Source of the DNA: Metarhizium brunneum
Taxonomy: Eukaryota > Ascomycota > Sordariomycetes > Hypocreales > Clavicipitaceae
Direction: 5' to 3'
Length of the DNA: 64,000 nt
NCBI RefSeq assembly: GCF_013426205.1
Contig: NC_089426.1
Coordinates: forward strand, 124,001 to 188,000
In this document: piece by piece, positions 10,798 through 21,570 of the stretch
How the letters are laid out: every line of letters begins with the position of its first letter
How positions within the stretch are numbered: position 1 is the stretch's first letter
The notes under the pieces: model-generated
Seen by the model: the letters and a program-made list of their open reading frames with translations, nothing else
Databases searched by the model: none
Told to the model about the DNA's origin: nothing
Position numbers and translations under genes: made by a program

Positions 10798-13175
10798 GAA
10801 AGCTGCTTGAGGGCAGGCTATACTCTGTACTTGACCTAGCAGAGGATGGCAGTCGCTCTTTTGGCTGCAGCAAGTTGATACGCTACGTGACAGTTTTGAG
10901 GGAGTTTAAGCAAGGAGTGTCTAAAGTCTCAGTGTATGCTTTGCAAGCCCTCAAAGTATGGCTATCCTTGCCGTTATGTCGACAGAAGCAGAGTCGGGGT
11001 GGATCAGATTGTCTCATCCTTTTGTGAAGCGCACAAGAACAAAGACAGCGTCGGATACGCCCGACTTGGCCGGCTAGGCAATACGACGCTTTCGCCAACA
11101 GACGCCAGCGGCCGACGTCGCGATCGATAAGGCTGGGTGCCTGGGGGCGAGCTTACTCCCCGAACATGACACCGAATCCCCGACATCTGGGCAGTGGCGT
11201 CGGATACACGTGTCTCGGACGCAGCGTTGAGCCAATGGCGGAACACGCTCCGGCCAGAAGACGAATTAACCGAGAAAAACGATGCCATTCGGCTTGTCTA
11301 AGTGGCCCACCGTCCCAAGCCTTCTTTCTGTGACGATGATGACGAAGATGACACTATATGTAAGCACCGGAAGCTCCTATAAAAGGACAAGGCGCCACGC
11401 CAGATACGACTGAATCCAGCTTCCTGGCTGTCAAACGTCAGCAAGGCTTGATTAGGACTTGTCCGTAAGAATTCCTCAACCTAAGTGGCCGGGCACCGCA
11501 TAGAGGCCAAAAATTCCACCACAATTAGCATCCTGCCTCGCATGTAAGCACATGCAGCGATGGCTGCGGGTACGGCCGCAAGAACCACGTCATCCATTCG
11601 CTTTTGTGATGCAAAGGCCTTGGCTAGGCGCCACATTGGTGTAATGCGTTATGGCATCCTGCCACTGTAGTCGGTCAACCCTTGGTTTCCAACCGTCTGA
11701 AGATTCTCTCACCTTGTTTCCAACGGCCAAGCCATTCGGAGTAATTCCTCCTTCACTACTCGAGCGAGGAGTGGCTGGGGGGAGGCTACCAGATCAAGCT
11801 TGCCGTATGTCGTTGACCTCATGCCTACCGAGGCAGCGACAACTCCAACATGAATTGTGTGTGGCCGAGTACCAGCATCGCAGACAAAAATGAAGTCTCT
11901 CAGCTCTTTTTCCGTTGCACATGTGCTGCTCAAGCTCAGAGAGGCGACCAAAAGTACCCCATTCCTGCCAACAGAGAACTTCCGTACCATGGACGGAGTA
12001 CCAGTTGGATGAAATGCAGGTTGGCTGAAATGCAAGTCGACTGAAATGTGGGTTCAAATGCGGCAACTGAAACAATGCCGTAGCTCCCTGCATGCAGTGA
12101 GTTTCTAAAATTCTTTGTTTCTCCATTCACATGCGACGCCAAGCCTGTCTGTTGCACAGATTGGGGCATGTTGTTCTCATCATCAATCTAGCACTTGCGC
12201 ATCTTACGTTAGATGCACCCCTGCCGCTGTTTGTGAATCGCGAATAGAGATATTACGATTACCTTTGACAAATCAATTGAACTTGTTGCAGCTAATAGTA
12301 CCAGCCCATTCAAATTCTTGCCCACTCTCAGTTTTGTGCCTAGACTCGGCAATTGCTCGATATTGATTTTCTTACTCTTATCTACGAGTAGTTGTATCAC
12401 TATTTGGTATCTATGTCTTCGTTGCAAACCAAGTCTTGCGTCATATCCCTTATATTCTGAGGAGGCATGTTCACATTATACTGGCGTATGGAGTAACATT
12501 ATCAAATGTACGTGTGCTTGGAGCAGTGCACACCACCTACGGGGCTAGATAGATGCCCAAGGTCGCAAAGGACCAAGGAATAGCAAACTACATGAACCAA
12601 TCGCCGACAACGCCAAGCTGGTGTTCAAGGCTCTTGACGGGTCTGGTGGAAAAGACGGTGCGAGGGCAAAATCAGGACCAGATTGATCTAGACAAAAGGC
12701 GAGAGCAGGACGAGATTAACCAAGCTTACATAGCTCCTAAGCAGTATGGCGGACCTCTGAGTCACTAGCATGACGCGATTGGATGACAGGCTCGTACAAC
12801 GCAATCCACTTCGCCTCCCGAGAAGCTGAGTGTGATGGGATTGTATAGAACAGTCGAGCTGGGGCAGTGGCTGCAGTAAGCCACGGGAGTAGCTCAGCCT
12901 TGACGGGGGGCCAATCCGTGGTTGCTGCCTTGTTTGCTCTCCATTTCTCATTTCATAGCTCATGTGGCGTTTGGCAATATTGGCTGCTGCCGCCTCGGAT
13001 TCTTTCGCTCAGCTCGCATCGACGCCGGAGTTTCTTTGAAGCTGCCTTCAGCCTTCCAGGGGAAACCAAGTCAGAGGGAATACACTCATCATGGCCCTTG
13101 TGCGTATATTAAAGCGAAGCAGTCGATATCTCACGTCAAACAAGTCCAACTGCCATCTTGGCGCTCGTTTGCAAC
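10798..13175. other. Intergenic, 2.4 kb, promoter-bearing, no supported gene
   Basis: This divergent region lies between regulator 1 (leftward) and the FAD oxidoreductase (rightward). Only short open frames without recognisable domains are present on either strand. A TATA-like TATATTAA sits at about 13105-13112, roughly 65 bp before the FAD gene ATG, and may be its core promoter. Nothing else was resolved. Confidence 0.6.
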
Positions 13176-14579
13176 ATGTTGACCACCCTTTTCTGCATTG
13201 CCAGCGCGGTGGGCGCCTTGGCTGCGTCTGTAGATGCCCGTGATGAGTTTGATTCGTCGGCATATGCTGCCAAAGACGTCGTCGAGCGAGATTTTGCCAT
13301 TATCGGCGGAGGAGCAGCGGGGACGTATGCGGCCGTCAGCCTGGCCGATCGAAACAAAACCTTCACCCTGATCGAAGTTTCGGACAGGCTTGGGGGACAC
13401 ACCAGAACCTTCCACGACCCCGTCACCGGGGCCAAGGTCGATTCTGGAGTGCAGATTCACGTCGATACCCCCATTGTTCGCGACTTTTTTGCCCGTTTGC
13501 GCGCCCCTCTAGCACATGCCGATCTTAAGGATTTCGGCAAGCCCAGATATTACGACTTTGCCAGGCGAGTTGCCCTTGCCAACTACACCAGGGGCGCTGT
13601 CCAGCCGGACTATGTAGCCGAGCTCGACAAGTATCCCTTTGTTGAAAATCTCATCGACCTGCCCAACCCGGTCCCTGCCGATCTGCTCCTCCCCTGGCCA
13701 GAATACGTCAAGAAGAATAATCTCTCCTACAGCTCGGCCCTGGCCGGTCTCTCATGGCCAGCGACCCCCGGCGATCCATTGGATACCACCGCTCTCGCCA
13801 TCTTGAACGATGGCAATCACTGGGAGCTGGCCGCGTTTACCGGCGCTGCTGTTCGCGGTGCCAATCACGACAACTCACAGATTTACGTCAACGCCCTGGC
13901 CGAATTGAAGCCGCATGTGTTTCTGAAGTCGTCCATTATTGCAGCGCGGCGTGGATCGACCCGCAAGTGCGGCGTGCAGCTCGTGGCCAACACCCCATCC
14001 GGCAAAAAGCTCATCAAGGCCAGACAGCTCATCATTGCCATGCCGCCCGTCTTGGACAACACCAAGTATTTCGGCCTCGACCGCCAGGAGCAGGCCATTC
14101 TGGGCAAGCTTTCGGGCAAGTACTACTACGCGGGCGTCGTGAACAACACCGGGCTTGAGGACGACGTTGCTTATAACAACGCCGGCGCCGACAGACCGTA
14201 CCACGTCGCCAGTCTGCCCGGTGTCGTCGAGATCGCCCCTTCAGCTTCGCCTGGGTACCACTTCTACTGGTACAACACGCTCCAGGCACAGACACGGGCT
14301 GAAATCGAGGGCGCTGCTCGAAGCACCATCAAGTGGCTACAGACTCAGAACAATGTGAAGACTTTGGAGCCAAAGTTTGTTGACTTTCAGGATCACTCAC
14401 CGTTCCATCTAAGCCCTCCAACCAGAGACATTGCCGATGGTTGGTATAGCAAGATGAAGGGTCTCCAGGGCTATAGGAACACTTGGTATATCAGTGCCTT
14501 ATTCGTCGTTAGCTCAACCCAGGTCTGGAACAACACCCAGAACATTCTTTCGGATATTATCAACGCCGCTCAGTCTTAG
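13176..14579 (+). CDS. Secreted FAD-dependent oxidoreductase (amine-oxidase fold)
   Basis: Single exon of 467 aa. I chose ATG 13176 because it opens directly into a hydrophobic signal peptide (MLTTLFCIASAVGALAA) followed by a short acidic stretch. The ADP-binding Rossmann motif AIIGGGAAGTYAA is near residues 42-54, followed by the acidic end of the second strand (LIEVSD) and the GGHTRTF signature. These mark the FAD/NAD(P)-binding amine-oxidase-like superfamily; fungal members are often auto-named 'beta-cyclopiazonate dehydrogenase-like', which does not fix the substrate. The predicted location is the secretory pathway or outside the cell. It lies 5.8 kb from HR-PKS 1, with regulator 1 between, so a tailoring role in that module is possible but unproven. 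Confidence 0.9.
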   Translation: MLTTLFCIASAVGALAASVDARDEFDSSAYAAKDVVERDFAIIGGGAAGTYAAVSLADRNKTFTLIEVSDRLGGHTRTFHDPVTGAKVDSGVQIHVDTPIVRDFFARLRAPLAHADLKDFGKPRYYDFARRVALANYTRGAVQPDYVAELDKYPFVENLIDLPNPVPADLLLPWPEYVKKNNLSYSSALAGLSWPATPGDPLDTTALAILNDGNHWELAAFTGAAVRGANHDNSQIYVNALAELKPHVFLKSSIIAARRGSTRKCGVQLVANTPSGKKLIKARQLIIAMPPVLDNTKYFGLDRQEQAILGKLSGKYYYAGVVNNTGLEDDVAYNNAGADRPYHVASLPGVVEIAPSASPGYHFYWYNTLQAQTRAEIEGAARSTIKWLQTQNNVKTLEPKFVDFQDHSPFHLSPPTRDIADGWYSKMKGLQGYRNTWYISALFVVSSTQVWNNTQNILSDIINAAQS

Positions 14580-15494
14580 ACTGCGCCAGAAACCGCAAAT
14601 TGGGTTCCATATTGCACCCGGATCCCAAAACCACAATGATTGCGGTTCTGGAGGACCTTGAGACGATTTGAAAAAAAAAGAAACATTTTTACATAAATAA
14701 AGGTCTTGGCATACATAAATTTCCTGATTTGTTTTACTATATTACTGTTTGTTCACCGTCTTGTTAGTCGCTCTTGTACTTATTAACACTCTAACTCCCC
14801 TGAAAAAAAATAGAGTCTATACTATTTCGCTTATGTTGAAGATATGTAAGCACTTCTATCACCTATGTTATCTAGTAGTTTCTCGCGCTCCTTTTGCTAA
14901 ACATAATCACACACTACTTTACATGTTTCTTACCTGCAGAGATGTACTATTAGGCTCCTAGACACTTGATTAATAAAGGTAGTTACTTGACTTTCGTATC
15001 TGACTAAACGAATAAGAGTGGCGTGATACATTGTCCAATGTTGGCGGGATATATGCTCAAGGAACCTACTACAATATTATGAAACGGAACATGTTTAATC
15101 TGTCTTGTGCACTTCCACGGGTGGCATTGTCATTCGAGGCATGTACCATGCTTAACAGATGGCAATTCTCTGCTTTTGACCTGTTCAAGACCACTACACA
15201 GTAATGTACATGTACATAAAGACAATCACCTCCAGCCAACCTCTGGCTTGACCTTATGAGATGGCTAGAAAAGTATGCAGACTTGCCACAGCTCACATTT
15301 TCACCCGTAATTGCGATGTCATGAGACTCACTACTATGTTTCAATACAATATCTTTTTACTCGTGTACATGAAATACTCGCCAAGTACTTGTCCGCCGCG
15401 GCGCATCTGTGGATCCTACAGCCTTTCTTCCTAAAGCAATTGCCGTGTCAATGTCTATCTATTTATTGATTCAAATCTCGGTAAATGCTGTTGT
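14580..15494. other. Intergenic, 0.9 kb, AT-rich
   Basis: This is the convergent 3' flank between the FAD oxidoreductase and the NmrA-like gene. It is AT-rich and holds A-tracts near 14670-14700. No coding sequence or structured repeat was recognised. Confidence 0.6.
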
Positions 15495-16563
15495 CTAGTG
15501 CGCCATGCGCTCCGCGCGACTCTGCAGGACCTTGACCAGATCAATGCCCACCTTGGTAGCCTCATCCAGGCTCTCATCCGGCAGGCCGAGCAGCTGATTC
15601 TGCGCCTTGGCCGAGACATCACTCGGGTCATCCGGGCTAAATGCCCTCGCGTACAGCAACTTGCCAAAACCAGCCATGTTACCAGTTTTGACTTGAGCCA
15701 GGCCATCCTCGTACCGCGTCTTGGTGGCCTCGTGGGTGATGGTCCAGTCGGCATCAGTGGTGCCCGTGACGCTTTTGACGCTCTCAAACATGTCGTTTTG
15801 GCTGACTACGAAGCTCTTAATGTACACGGCCTTGTTGAGGAACCCCGACAGACTAAGACTCGTGTCGCTCTCGTCGTCGGGGAGCTCCTTGAGGCTCAGC
15901 ACCTTGGCCACGGCTCGCCCGACCTGCGACAAGGTCGAGGTCGAGTTCTTGGTGTTGCCATCGTCATAAATTGTGAGGGAACGCTTGTCAAAGTCGAACC
16001 CAAAGCGCGACTCACCACCCGCCAGGCTGTAATCGTACCAAAATCCGCAGCACACAGTGATCCACTGCATGCCAAGCCTCTCAATTTCGTCCCTTTGGGC
16101 CTTGGCAATGGGCCCCAGCATGGTCTCCTCGCCGAGTTTCGTGTTGGCAATGTCGCCGCCGTACCCGTTGGGCATGATGTAGGGAACGCCAGCCTTGGCA
16201 GCCGCCTGGACGAGCTTGCTGTGGGCGTCCCGCGGCGCGTTGGGAGCCATGGTGATGATGAAAAATTGCTGGTCCTGGAGGGCGGCTACAATGGTGGCCT
16301 CATCGTTGTAGTCGATTGGGGCGACTAGGACGCCCTCGGGGAGCTTGTTGCTGCTGTCTTTTCGGGTGAGGGCCGTGACTGAGTGTTTTCCGGTTTGAAG
16401 CAGGGCAGCTGTGATGTTCGATCCGATGGTGCCCCCGGCCTAAGGTGGATGTGTTAGTGTCACTATGGCTTGTGTATAGTGTTGATGTGCTTACCCCGAC
16501 AATGGCGACCCTCTCGATGGCGTTTTTAAAGCCGACGGGCTGGTTTTTGGCGTACTTGGACAT
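15495..16563 (-). CDS. NmrA-like NAD(P)-binding Rossmann protein
   Basis: Two exons: 16563-16495 and 16439-15495 (1014 nt, 337 aa), intron 55 nt with GTAAGC donor and CTTAG acceptor. Splicing joins RVAIVG to AGGTIGSNITAALL, rebuilding the glycine-rich dinucleotide-binding loop GxxGxxG; this confirms the intron. The middle segment (FFIITMAPNAPRDAHSKLV, then KAGVPYIMPNGYGGD) and WITVCCGFWYDY are typical of the NmrA/isoflavone-reductase-like atypical SDR family (about 300-340 aa). Members act as redox sensors or as NADPH-dependent reductases; which applies is unknown. Likely cytosolic, since no signal peptide is seen. It lies between the FAD oxidoreductase and the MFS gene. Confidence 0.9.
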
Positions 16564-17290
16564 TTTTTTATTCTTGAGCAAGTCGTGGAGTTGAAGTGTA
16601 GAGCGTATTCAACGTGGTGGTCATGTATTATACTATTATCCCTCTTGAGAAGAAAATGTCCGCCCAGCCTTTATGCATGTCGGGCTTAGCCTCGATTTCG
16701 CCGCCTGTCAGCCTGTCAGCCTGTTTCACATCCTACCGGAGGAGGAAATACCTCAACAATCCTTCTCCACCTGGCCCACCCGAGTTCCATCTGTCCCGGT
16801 CCCACTCGGCTCCACCCTGCGCTTCTCGGCCGCAGCAGCCGCAACAGCCGCAGCAGCCGAAGCAGCCACGCGCAAGAGTCCAATACAATGACGTCGACAC
16901 AATAGCACAATCACCAAAGCTGAACGCCCTCTGATGGGCGTCCCTGAAACGGGGGTGGACAAGTCCGCAGCAGCCGCAGCAGCCGCAGCAGCCGCACCGC
17001 AGTAAGCCACAGGATACAACATGGCAGTGATTATTCAACCATGGACTGAGGTAGCAGCTCCGCACGTCTCCCGCAACGCCCAGAACGGGGGAGATGAAAA
17101 TCTCGACATGGAAGTACCAACTTATTTACACTCCATTGCGCCTGGCAGGACCGACACAGCCATACAAATGCGCATTTGTCCATTTCTGCGACGTTGCCAT
17201 CCTTATACTGGCTGATCAAAGCTCACAGGAGTCCTAGTGATTGCGCCCATTCGTCACTTACACCTCACTCCGCCTTCATCAACCACGGCA
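16564..17290. promoter_or_regulatory. Divergent promoter region NmrA-like / MFS, with CAG-rich repeats
   Basis: This 727-bp region separates two divergently transcribed genes and must hold both promoters. It contains two arrays of CAGCAGCCG-type units (about 16829-16869 and 16965-17002). Small open frames through it are poly-Ala/poly-Gln-like artefacts of the repeat. Confidence 0.6.
16829..17002. repeat. Two imperfect (CAGCAGCCG)n arrays
   Basis: The first array (16829-16869) is interrupted (CAACAG, GAAGCAG). The second (16965-17002) is nearly perfect. Both lie in the same orientation about 95 bp apart, in non-coding DNA. Confidence 0.8.
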
Positions 17291-18937
17291 ATGTCTTTAC
17301 AAGAAAAGGGCAACACGCCTCCTGGCGAATGGCCACCTGGCGATGCAACGCCCAGGCAAACACCCGCGCAAACACCCTGCAAAGTCTCAGAAGAGAGCCA
17401 TCACGGCAGCCGTCATGGCCACACCCACGACGACGACCTCGATGACCATACTGAAGCCCGCGTCCAGCGCCCCCAGTCCCTTGCCGGCGAGGTCCTCTTC
17501 ATCGCCGTCATCTGCTCCTCCCAGCTCCTCGCGCAAGCAGGTCTCGCCCTGAGCATCGTGCCCCAGCACATCATTGCTCGCTCCTTTGGCATCGAGAACC
17601 AGCCCGGCGAGGTGAGCTGGTTCTCGGCGGCATACTCCCTCACCGTCGGCACCTTTATCCTCATCGCGGGCCGTCTCGGCGACGTCTTTGGCCACAAGCG
17701 CTTCTTCGTCGGCGGCTTCGCCTGGTACGGTCTGTGGTCCGCCCTCGCCGGGGTTGCCGTATACAGCGGCCCCGTCTTCTTCGCCTTCTGCCGTGCCATG
17801 CAGGGCATCGGCCCGGCCTTCTTGCTGCCCAACTCCATCGCCATCATCGGCCGCTGCTACGACCCGGGCCTCCGCCAAAACATGATCTTCAGTCTGTTCG
17901 GTGCCACCGCCCCCAGCGGCTTCCTCCTCGGCGCCGTTTTCGCCAGCCTGCTCTCCCAGATGGCCTGGTGGCCCTGGGCCTACTGGGTCATGTGCTTCGC
18001 GTGCCTCCTGCTGGCCCTCTTGGGCGTCTTTGCCATTCCCGCGACGCCGCCACCGACCAACCCGGAGCATGAGGGGTCCAGCGCCTGGCAGCGTGTTGAC
18101 GTCTTCGGCTCCGTCACCGGCGTGGCCGCCCTGGCTCTCTTCAACTTTGCCTGGAACCAGGGTCCTGTCGTGGGCTGGCCGACACCTTATACGTACTTCA
18201 CCATGATTATCGGCATCCTCATCTTCGTCGTCTTCGTCTTGGTCGAGAAGAGGGCGCGACACCCCCTGATCCCCTTCGGCGTCCTGAAAATCGACTCCCT
18301 CTTCACCCTGGCCTGCGTCAGCGCTGGCTGGGCCAGCTTCGGCATCTTTATCTACTACATCTGGAATTTTCTCGTGGTCCTGAGGGGTCAGACTCCTCTG
18401 TATACGTCTGCTCAGTTCGCTCCCATCGCCATCAGCGGGCTATTGGCCGCCGTCACCACGGGTCTGGCCTTGAGTCACCTCCGCCCCTCGACCGTGATGC
18501 TCATCTCCATGACCGCCTTCCTCGTCGGAGGCATCATTTTTGCGACGGTGCCCGTCCACCAGACCTACTGGGCGCAGACCTTTGTGTCCGTTATCGTCTT
18601 TCCCTGGGGTATGGACATGTCCTTCCCCGCCGCCACCATTGTCCTGAGTCGGGCTATGCCGCGGCAGCACCAGGGCCTCGCTGCGTCGCTGGTCAACACC
18701 TTTGTCAACTACTCCATCTCCATTGGGCTCGGGTTCGCCGGCACGGTCGATTCGCAGGTAAGCGACGGAGGGAAGAATGTTCTGCGAGGTTACCGTGGCG
18801 CTTTTTACATGGGCATCGGTCTATCCAGCTTGGGCGTAGTTGTGGCTCTGATCTTCTGCTTTTTGGAGCGTCGTCGGTCGAATGTGTCTGAGGAGATAGC
18901 AGGGGGGTCGAGCCAAATGGAAGTGGAGCTCACTTAA
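17291..18937 (+). CDS. MFS transporter (DHA2/YOR378W-like)
   Basis: Single exon, 548 aa. ATG 17291 is the first in-frame methionine and precedes a polar cytosolic N-terminus with a His/Asp-rich patch (HHGSRHGHTHDDD). Multiple hydrophobic helices follow. The loop 2-3 signature is GRLGDVFGHKR, and motif C-like glycines are in SFGIENQPGEVSWFSAAYSLT and FSLFGATAPSGFLLGAVF. The C-terminal part (GYRGAFYMGIGLSSLGVV) is typical of the fungal DHA2 drug/ammonium-transporter-like group (usually 500-560 aa). It is probably a plasma-membrane exporter; a role in efflux of the HR-PKS 1 product is inferred from position. It is convergent with regulator 2, 134 bp away. Confidence 0.93.
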   Translation: MSLQEKGNTPPGEWPPGDATPRQTPAQTPCKVSEESHHGSRHGHTHDDDLDDHTEARVQRPQSLAGEVLFIAVICSSQLLAQAGLALSIVPQHIIARSFGIENQPGEVSWFSAAYSLTVGTFILIAGRLGDVFGHKRFFVGGFAWYGLWSALAGVAVYSGPVFFAFCRAMQGIGPAFLLPNSIAIIGRCYDPGLRQNMIFSLFGATAPSGFLLGAVFASLLSQMAWWPWAYWVMCFACLLLALLGVFAIPATPPPTNPEHEGSSAWQRVDVFGSVTGVAALALFNFAWNQGPVVGWPTPYTYFTMIIGILIFVVFVLVEKRARHPLIPFGVLKIDSLFTLACVSAGWASFGIFIYYIWNFLVVLRGQTPLYTSAQFAPIAISGLLAAVTTGLALSHLRPSTVMLISMTAFLVGGIIFATVPVHQTYWAQTFVSVIVFPWGMDMSFPAATIVLSRAMPRQHQGLAASLVNTFVNYSISIGLGFAGTVDSQVSDGGKNVLRGYRGAFYMGIGLSSLGVVVALIFCFLERRRSNVSEEIAGGSSQMEVELT

Positions 18938-19071
18938 AATGTGTATTATGACCGGTTTCCATACATACGATGCAGCGCTTTAATAGACTATTGCGGAATG
19001 CCACAGCGCGCCTTGATGAGTTGCATCGCCGCCGAGTGAACTCAAGCCGTGTCCAACAGGCCCCCGTGCCA

Positions 19072-20844
19072 CTACCACTGGACGTCAGGACCGAGCATCG
19101 ATAGATATGGCTCGACGAGGAACTGCTCCCAGTCCAACCCCCAGGCCATGTCTTGCACGGCGGTGTTGGCCTCGGAATCCCGTTGCGCCACGGGGGATGG
19201 ATGGCCGGCCCCGACAGCTTCCAGCTGGGCGAGCTCCTTTCGCTTCTTTTCCGTATTTAGAATGAGTAGATGCCGCGCCATGGACAAGGCCTCACGTGTC
19301 GGCCCTGTGTCGGCAGCCCTGACGAGATCCTCCAAGCCCCTGAAGGCAGCGGGAATGTGCAGGGAGGCGGCCGGCGTGTCAATGGCCAGCAGGACGCAGG
19401 CATACTGGAAGACGCTGCCGATGACGTTCCAGAACAGACGACCCTGGTTAGCCAGCTGCTGAGCCGATTCCACTGCAGCGTTGCCACAATCAATGACGAG
19501 CTTGATCATGTCGTCGGATATACCCATCTTTAGCTGATAGATGCGGCGATAGAAACAAAACGCGAGGTCCGCCTTGGTTACCACCAGAAATGGATGAGTG
19601 AATTGGAGCTGTTCCAATGCCTTCAGACGCTCAAACAGCTCCTCCCGAGGAGTTGAAGGCTGGCATTCGAGGTGGAACGGGGAGTTGGGCGCCGGGATGA
19701 TGTGGGCAATTCGCACGAACTGGTCGGCGACGGACCCTGATGTCGGGATGATGGCCTGGCAAGTCACGGCCCGAAACCGTACAGACGAGCGGTCGTACTC
19801 GTAGGACAGCAAGTTGTGCCCGGCCCACGAGATCCAGAATATGCGCCGCAGCCGGTCCGCGTCGTGTCCAACAGCGCCGGCGCCGGCGACGGACGCCATC
19901 TTGTTGATATTCTCTTCCTCGTGCAGCCCCACGGCTTCGCACAGGTGCATCATGGTGCATGAGGCGATCCAGGCATTGTTGGGGCGGCTCGTGGCTCGCA
20001 GGTAAAATACTCGCATGGCCCACGCAACAATGTGGTCGATGCCCAGCATGCGCATCGAGGCTGGATCGTCGAGAATGGCCTTGGCGTACTGCACCAGGTC
20101 AGACTCGCGCGGGTGTCTGTTTGGGGATAGAAACGACCCGAGCGCGGCCACGCCAGCGGCCACGGCGCCAAAGGCGGTCATGGTGCTGCCGCCGCCATGG
20201 TAATAGTCCCGACACCGCTGCGTGTAGATTCTCGGGTCCAGGTAGTCGCCAATGGGTGCTAGTGTCGAGAAGTGCACATCCGAGAAGATGCCCAGATCGT
20301 GCTCCGAGATGAGCGTCCCCAGCAGGGCATGCGCGTTGGAGGCCTCGTCGGGGCGGATGCCAAAGTTATACGCGAGCGAGTGCATCTTGGAATGGCTATC
20401 AGAGCCAAGGACGCCGCTCAATATGTGCGGGAACGCCATCGACGCCGACGCCCCGGCGTATCTAGACTTGTGCTCGTCAAAGATGCCGGCGGGCGCGGTC
20501 GTGGACGCGCCGGCCCTGGGCGTCGGGCTCTTGGTCGACGAGCCATGGGCCTCGCTCGGGCTTTGGCCGACCTGAGACCGGCTGCCGGGACCCGGCGATG
20601 TAGCGGCGGCCCGGCTTGGCATGCCGCTTCCGCCGTCGACGCCGACACGCTTGGCTGGCGGAGGATCATGTCCGCCGCCGGCCGAGGTGCCCGTGGAGTC
20701 ATCGTCACGGGCGGCGTACCTGCAGTTGTATTCATAGGTGGTGCACATGCCACAAGGGTACTCGGCGTCGCATTTCCGCTTGCGCTGGTGGCAAGGGATG
20801 CATGCCTTTCTCGCGCGCTTGCGCCTGGCCGGTGTCGTCGACAT
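19072..20844 (-). CDS. Zn2Cys6 fungal transcription factor (regulator 2)
   Basis: Single exon, 590 aa, ATG at 20844. The N-terminus is basic (TPARRKRARKA), followed by a canonical zinc cluster: Cys15-x2-Cys18-x6-Cys25-x5-Cys31-x2-Cys34-x6-Cys41. Residues about 45-150 are Ser/Pro/Gly-rich and probably disordered. From about 190 the fungal-specific TF domain follows (TMTAFGAVAAGVAALGSFL; CTMMHLCEAVGLHEEE; RRIFWISWAGHNLLSYEYDRSS). No acidic C-terminal activation domain stands out. It lies at the edge of the left module, convergent with the MFS gene; its targets are unknown. Confidence 0.94.
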   Translation of the reverse strand: MSTTPARRKRARKACIPCHQRKRKCDAEYPCGMCTTYEYNCRYAARDDDSTGTSAGGGHDPPPAKRVGVDGGSGMPSRAAATSPGPGSRSQVGQSPSEAHGSSTKSPTPRAGASTTAPAGIFDEHKSRYAGASASMAFPHILSGVLGSDSHSKMHSLAYNFGIRPDEASNAHALLGTLISEHDLGIFSDVHFSTLAPIGDYLDPRIYTQRCRDYYHGGGSTMTAFGAVAAGVAALGSFLSPNRHPRESDLVQYAKAILDDPASMRMLGIDHIVAWAMRVFYLRATSRPNNAWIASCTMMHLCEAVGLHEEENINKMASVAGAGAVGHDADRLRRIFWISWAGHNLLSYEYDRSSVRFRAVTCQAIIPTSGSVADQFVRIAHIIPAPNSPFHLECQPSTPREELFERLKALEQLQFTHPFLVVTKADLAFCFYRRIYQLKMGISDDMIKLVIDCGNAAVESAQQLANQGRLFWNVIGSVFQYACVLLAIDTPAASLHIPAAFRGLEDLVRAADTGPTREALSMARHLLILNTEKKRKELAQLEAVGAGHPSPVAQRDSEANTAVQDMAWGLDWEQFLVEPYLSMLGPDVQW

Positions 20845-21027
20845 GCCTGCCAGGAGGCATGGGCTTCACGATGTGCGGCTGCGGTGCAAATATAACTTTC
20901 CAATGTCAAGGTTGGTTAAAGTTGACTTTTGGCCCCCACTATTTCAATCTGTCAGTGGACGGGTTGATATTCCGCCGGCCACATGTGCAAGGGATGGTCC
21001 CTGCATGTCGCTAAAAAAAGAGAGGCT

Positions 21028-21043
21028 GGTTAGGGTTAGGGTT
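21028..21043 (+). repeat. Interstitial telomere-like repeat
   Basis: About two and a half units of the fungal telomere hexamer (GGTTAGGGTTAGGGTT). A single further unit is at about 23338-23347, and the complementary form (CAACCCTAACCC) is at about 63901-63912. Confidence 0.7.
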
Positions 21044-21523
21044 GGAACCCATCATCCTCGCTTTCATGGGCGCGGGGGAATTTACAGGCCGCCCGACCAT
21101 GCATTGCGCTACGAGCGTCGTGAAGCTAACAGCATTGAAATTAAACTTTAAAATTTATATCATCATTGAATGAACCTCTCACGGTCATCTCACTCAGACC
21201 TTCTTGTTACGCCCCAAACTGGGTTTTCAAGCTGTACCTGGTGCCTCTAAACGCAACATGGACCGTGGATTCCACGTTGTGATCGTTATTAACTGATCGA
21301 TGACATTAGCTCTTGAACCATAGGTTGTTTCCCCCAAAAACACTTAATCTTGCCCTAATGATAGCTCTTGAATTACTACAACTCACAATGCACTTGCGGG
21401 CGCATCTGGTACCTTGTGGCTTGCCAAGCGTGACAGCACAATATATTTGGAACTAAGTTCTAGTGGGAGTAGAATTTAAATCTGTCTGTGGTATTCAATC
21501 AATTTGATGCCTAAGCTAGGCTT

Positions 21524-21570
21524 TACTACTGCCACTGCCACTGCTACTGCTACTGCTACTGCTACTCCTG
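21524..21570 (+). repeat. ACTGCT microsatellite
   Basis: This is a run of CACTGC/ACTGCT units with a few substitutions, in non-coding DNA. A related CTGCTACTC nonamer is repeated about three times at 21761-21787. Confidence 0.8.
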
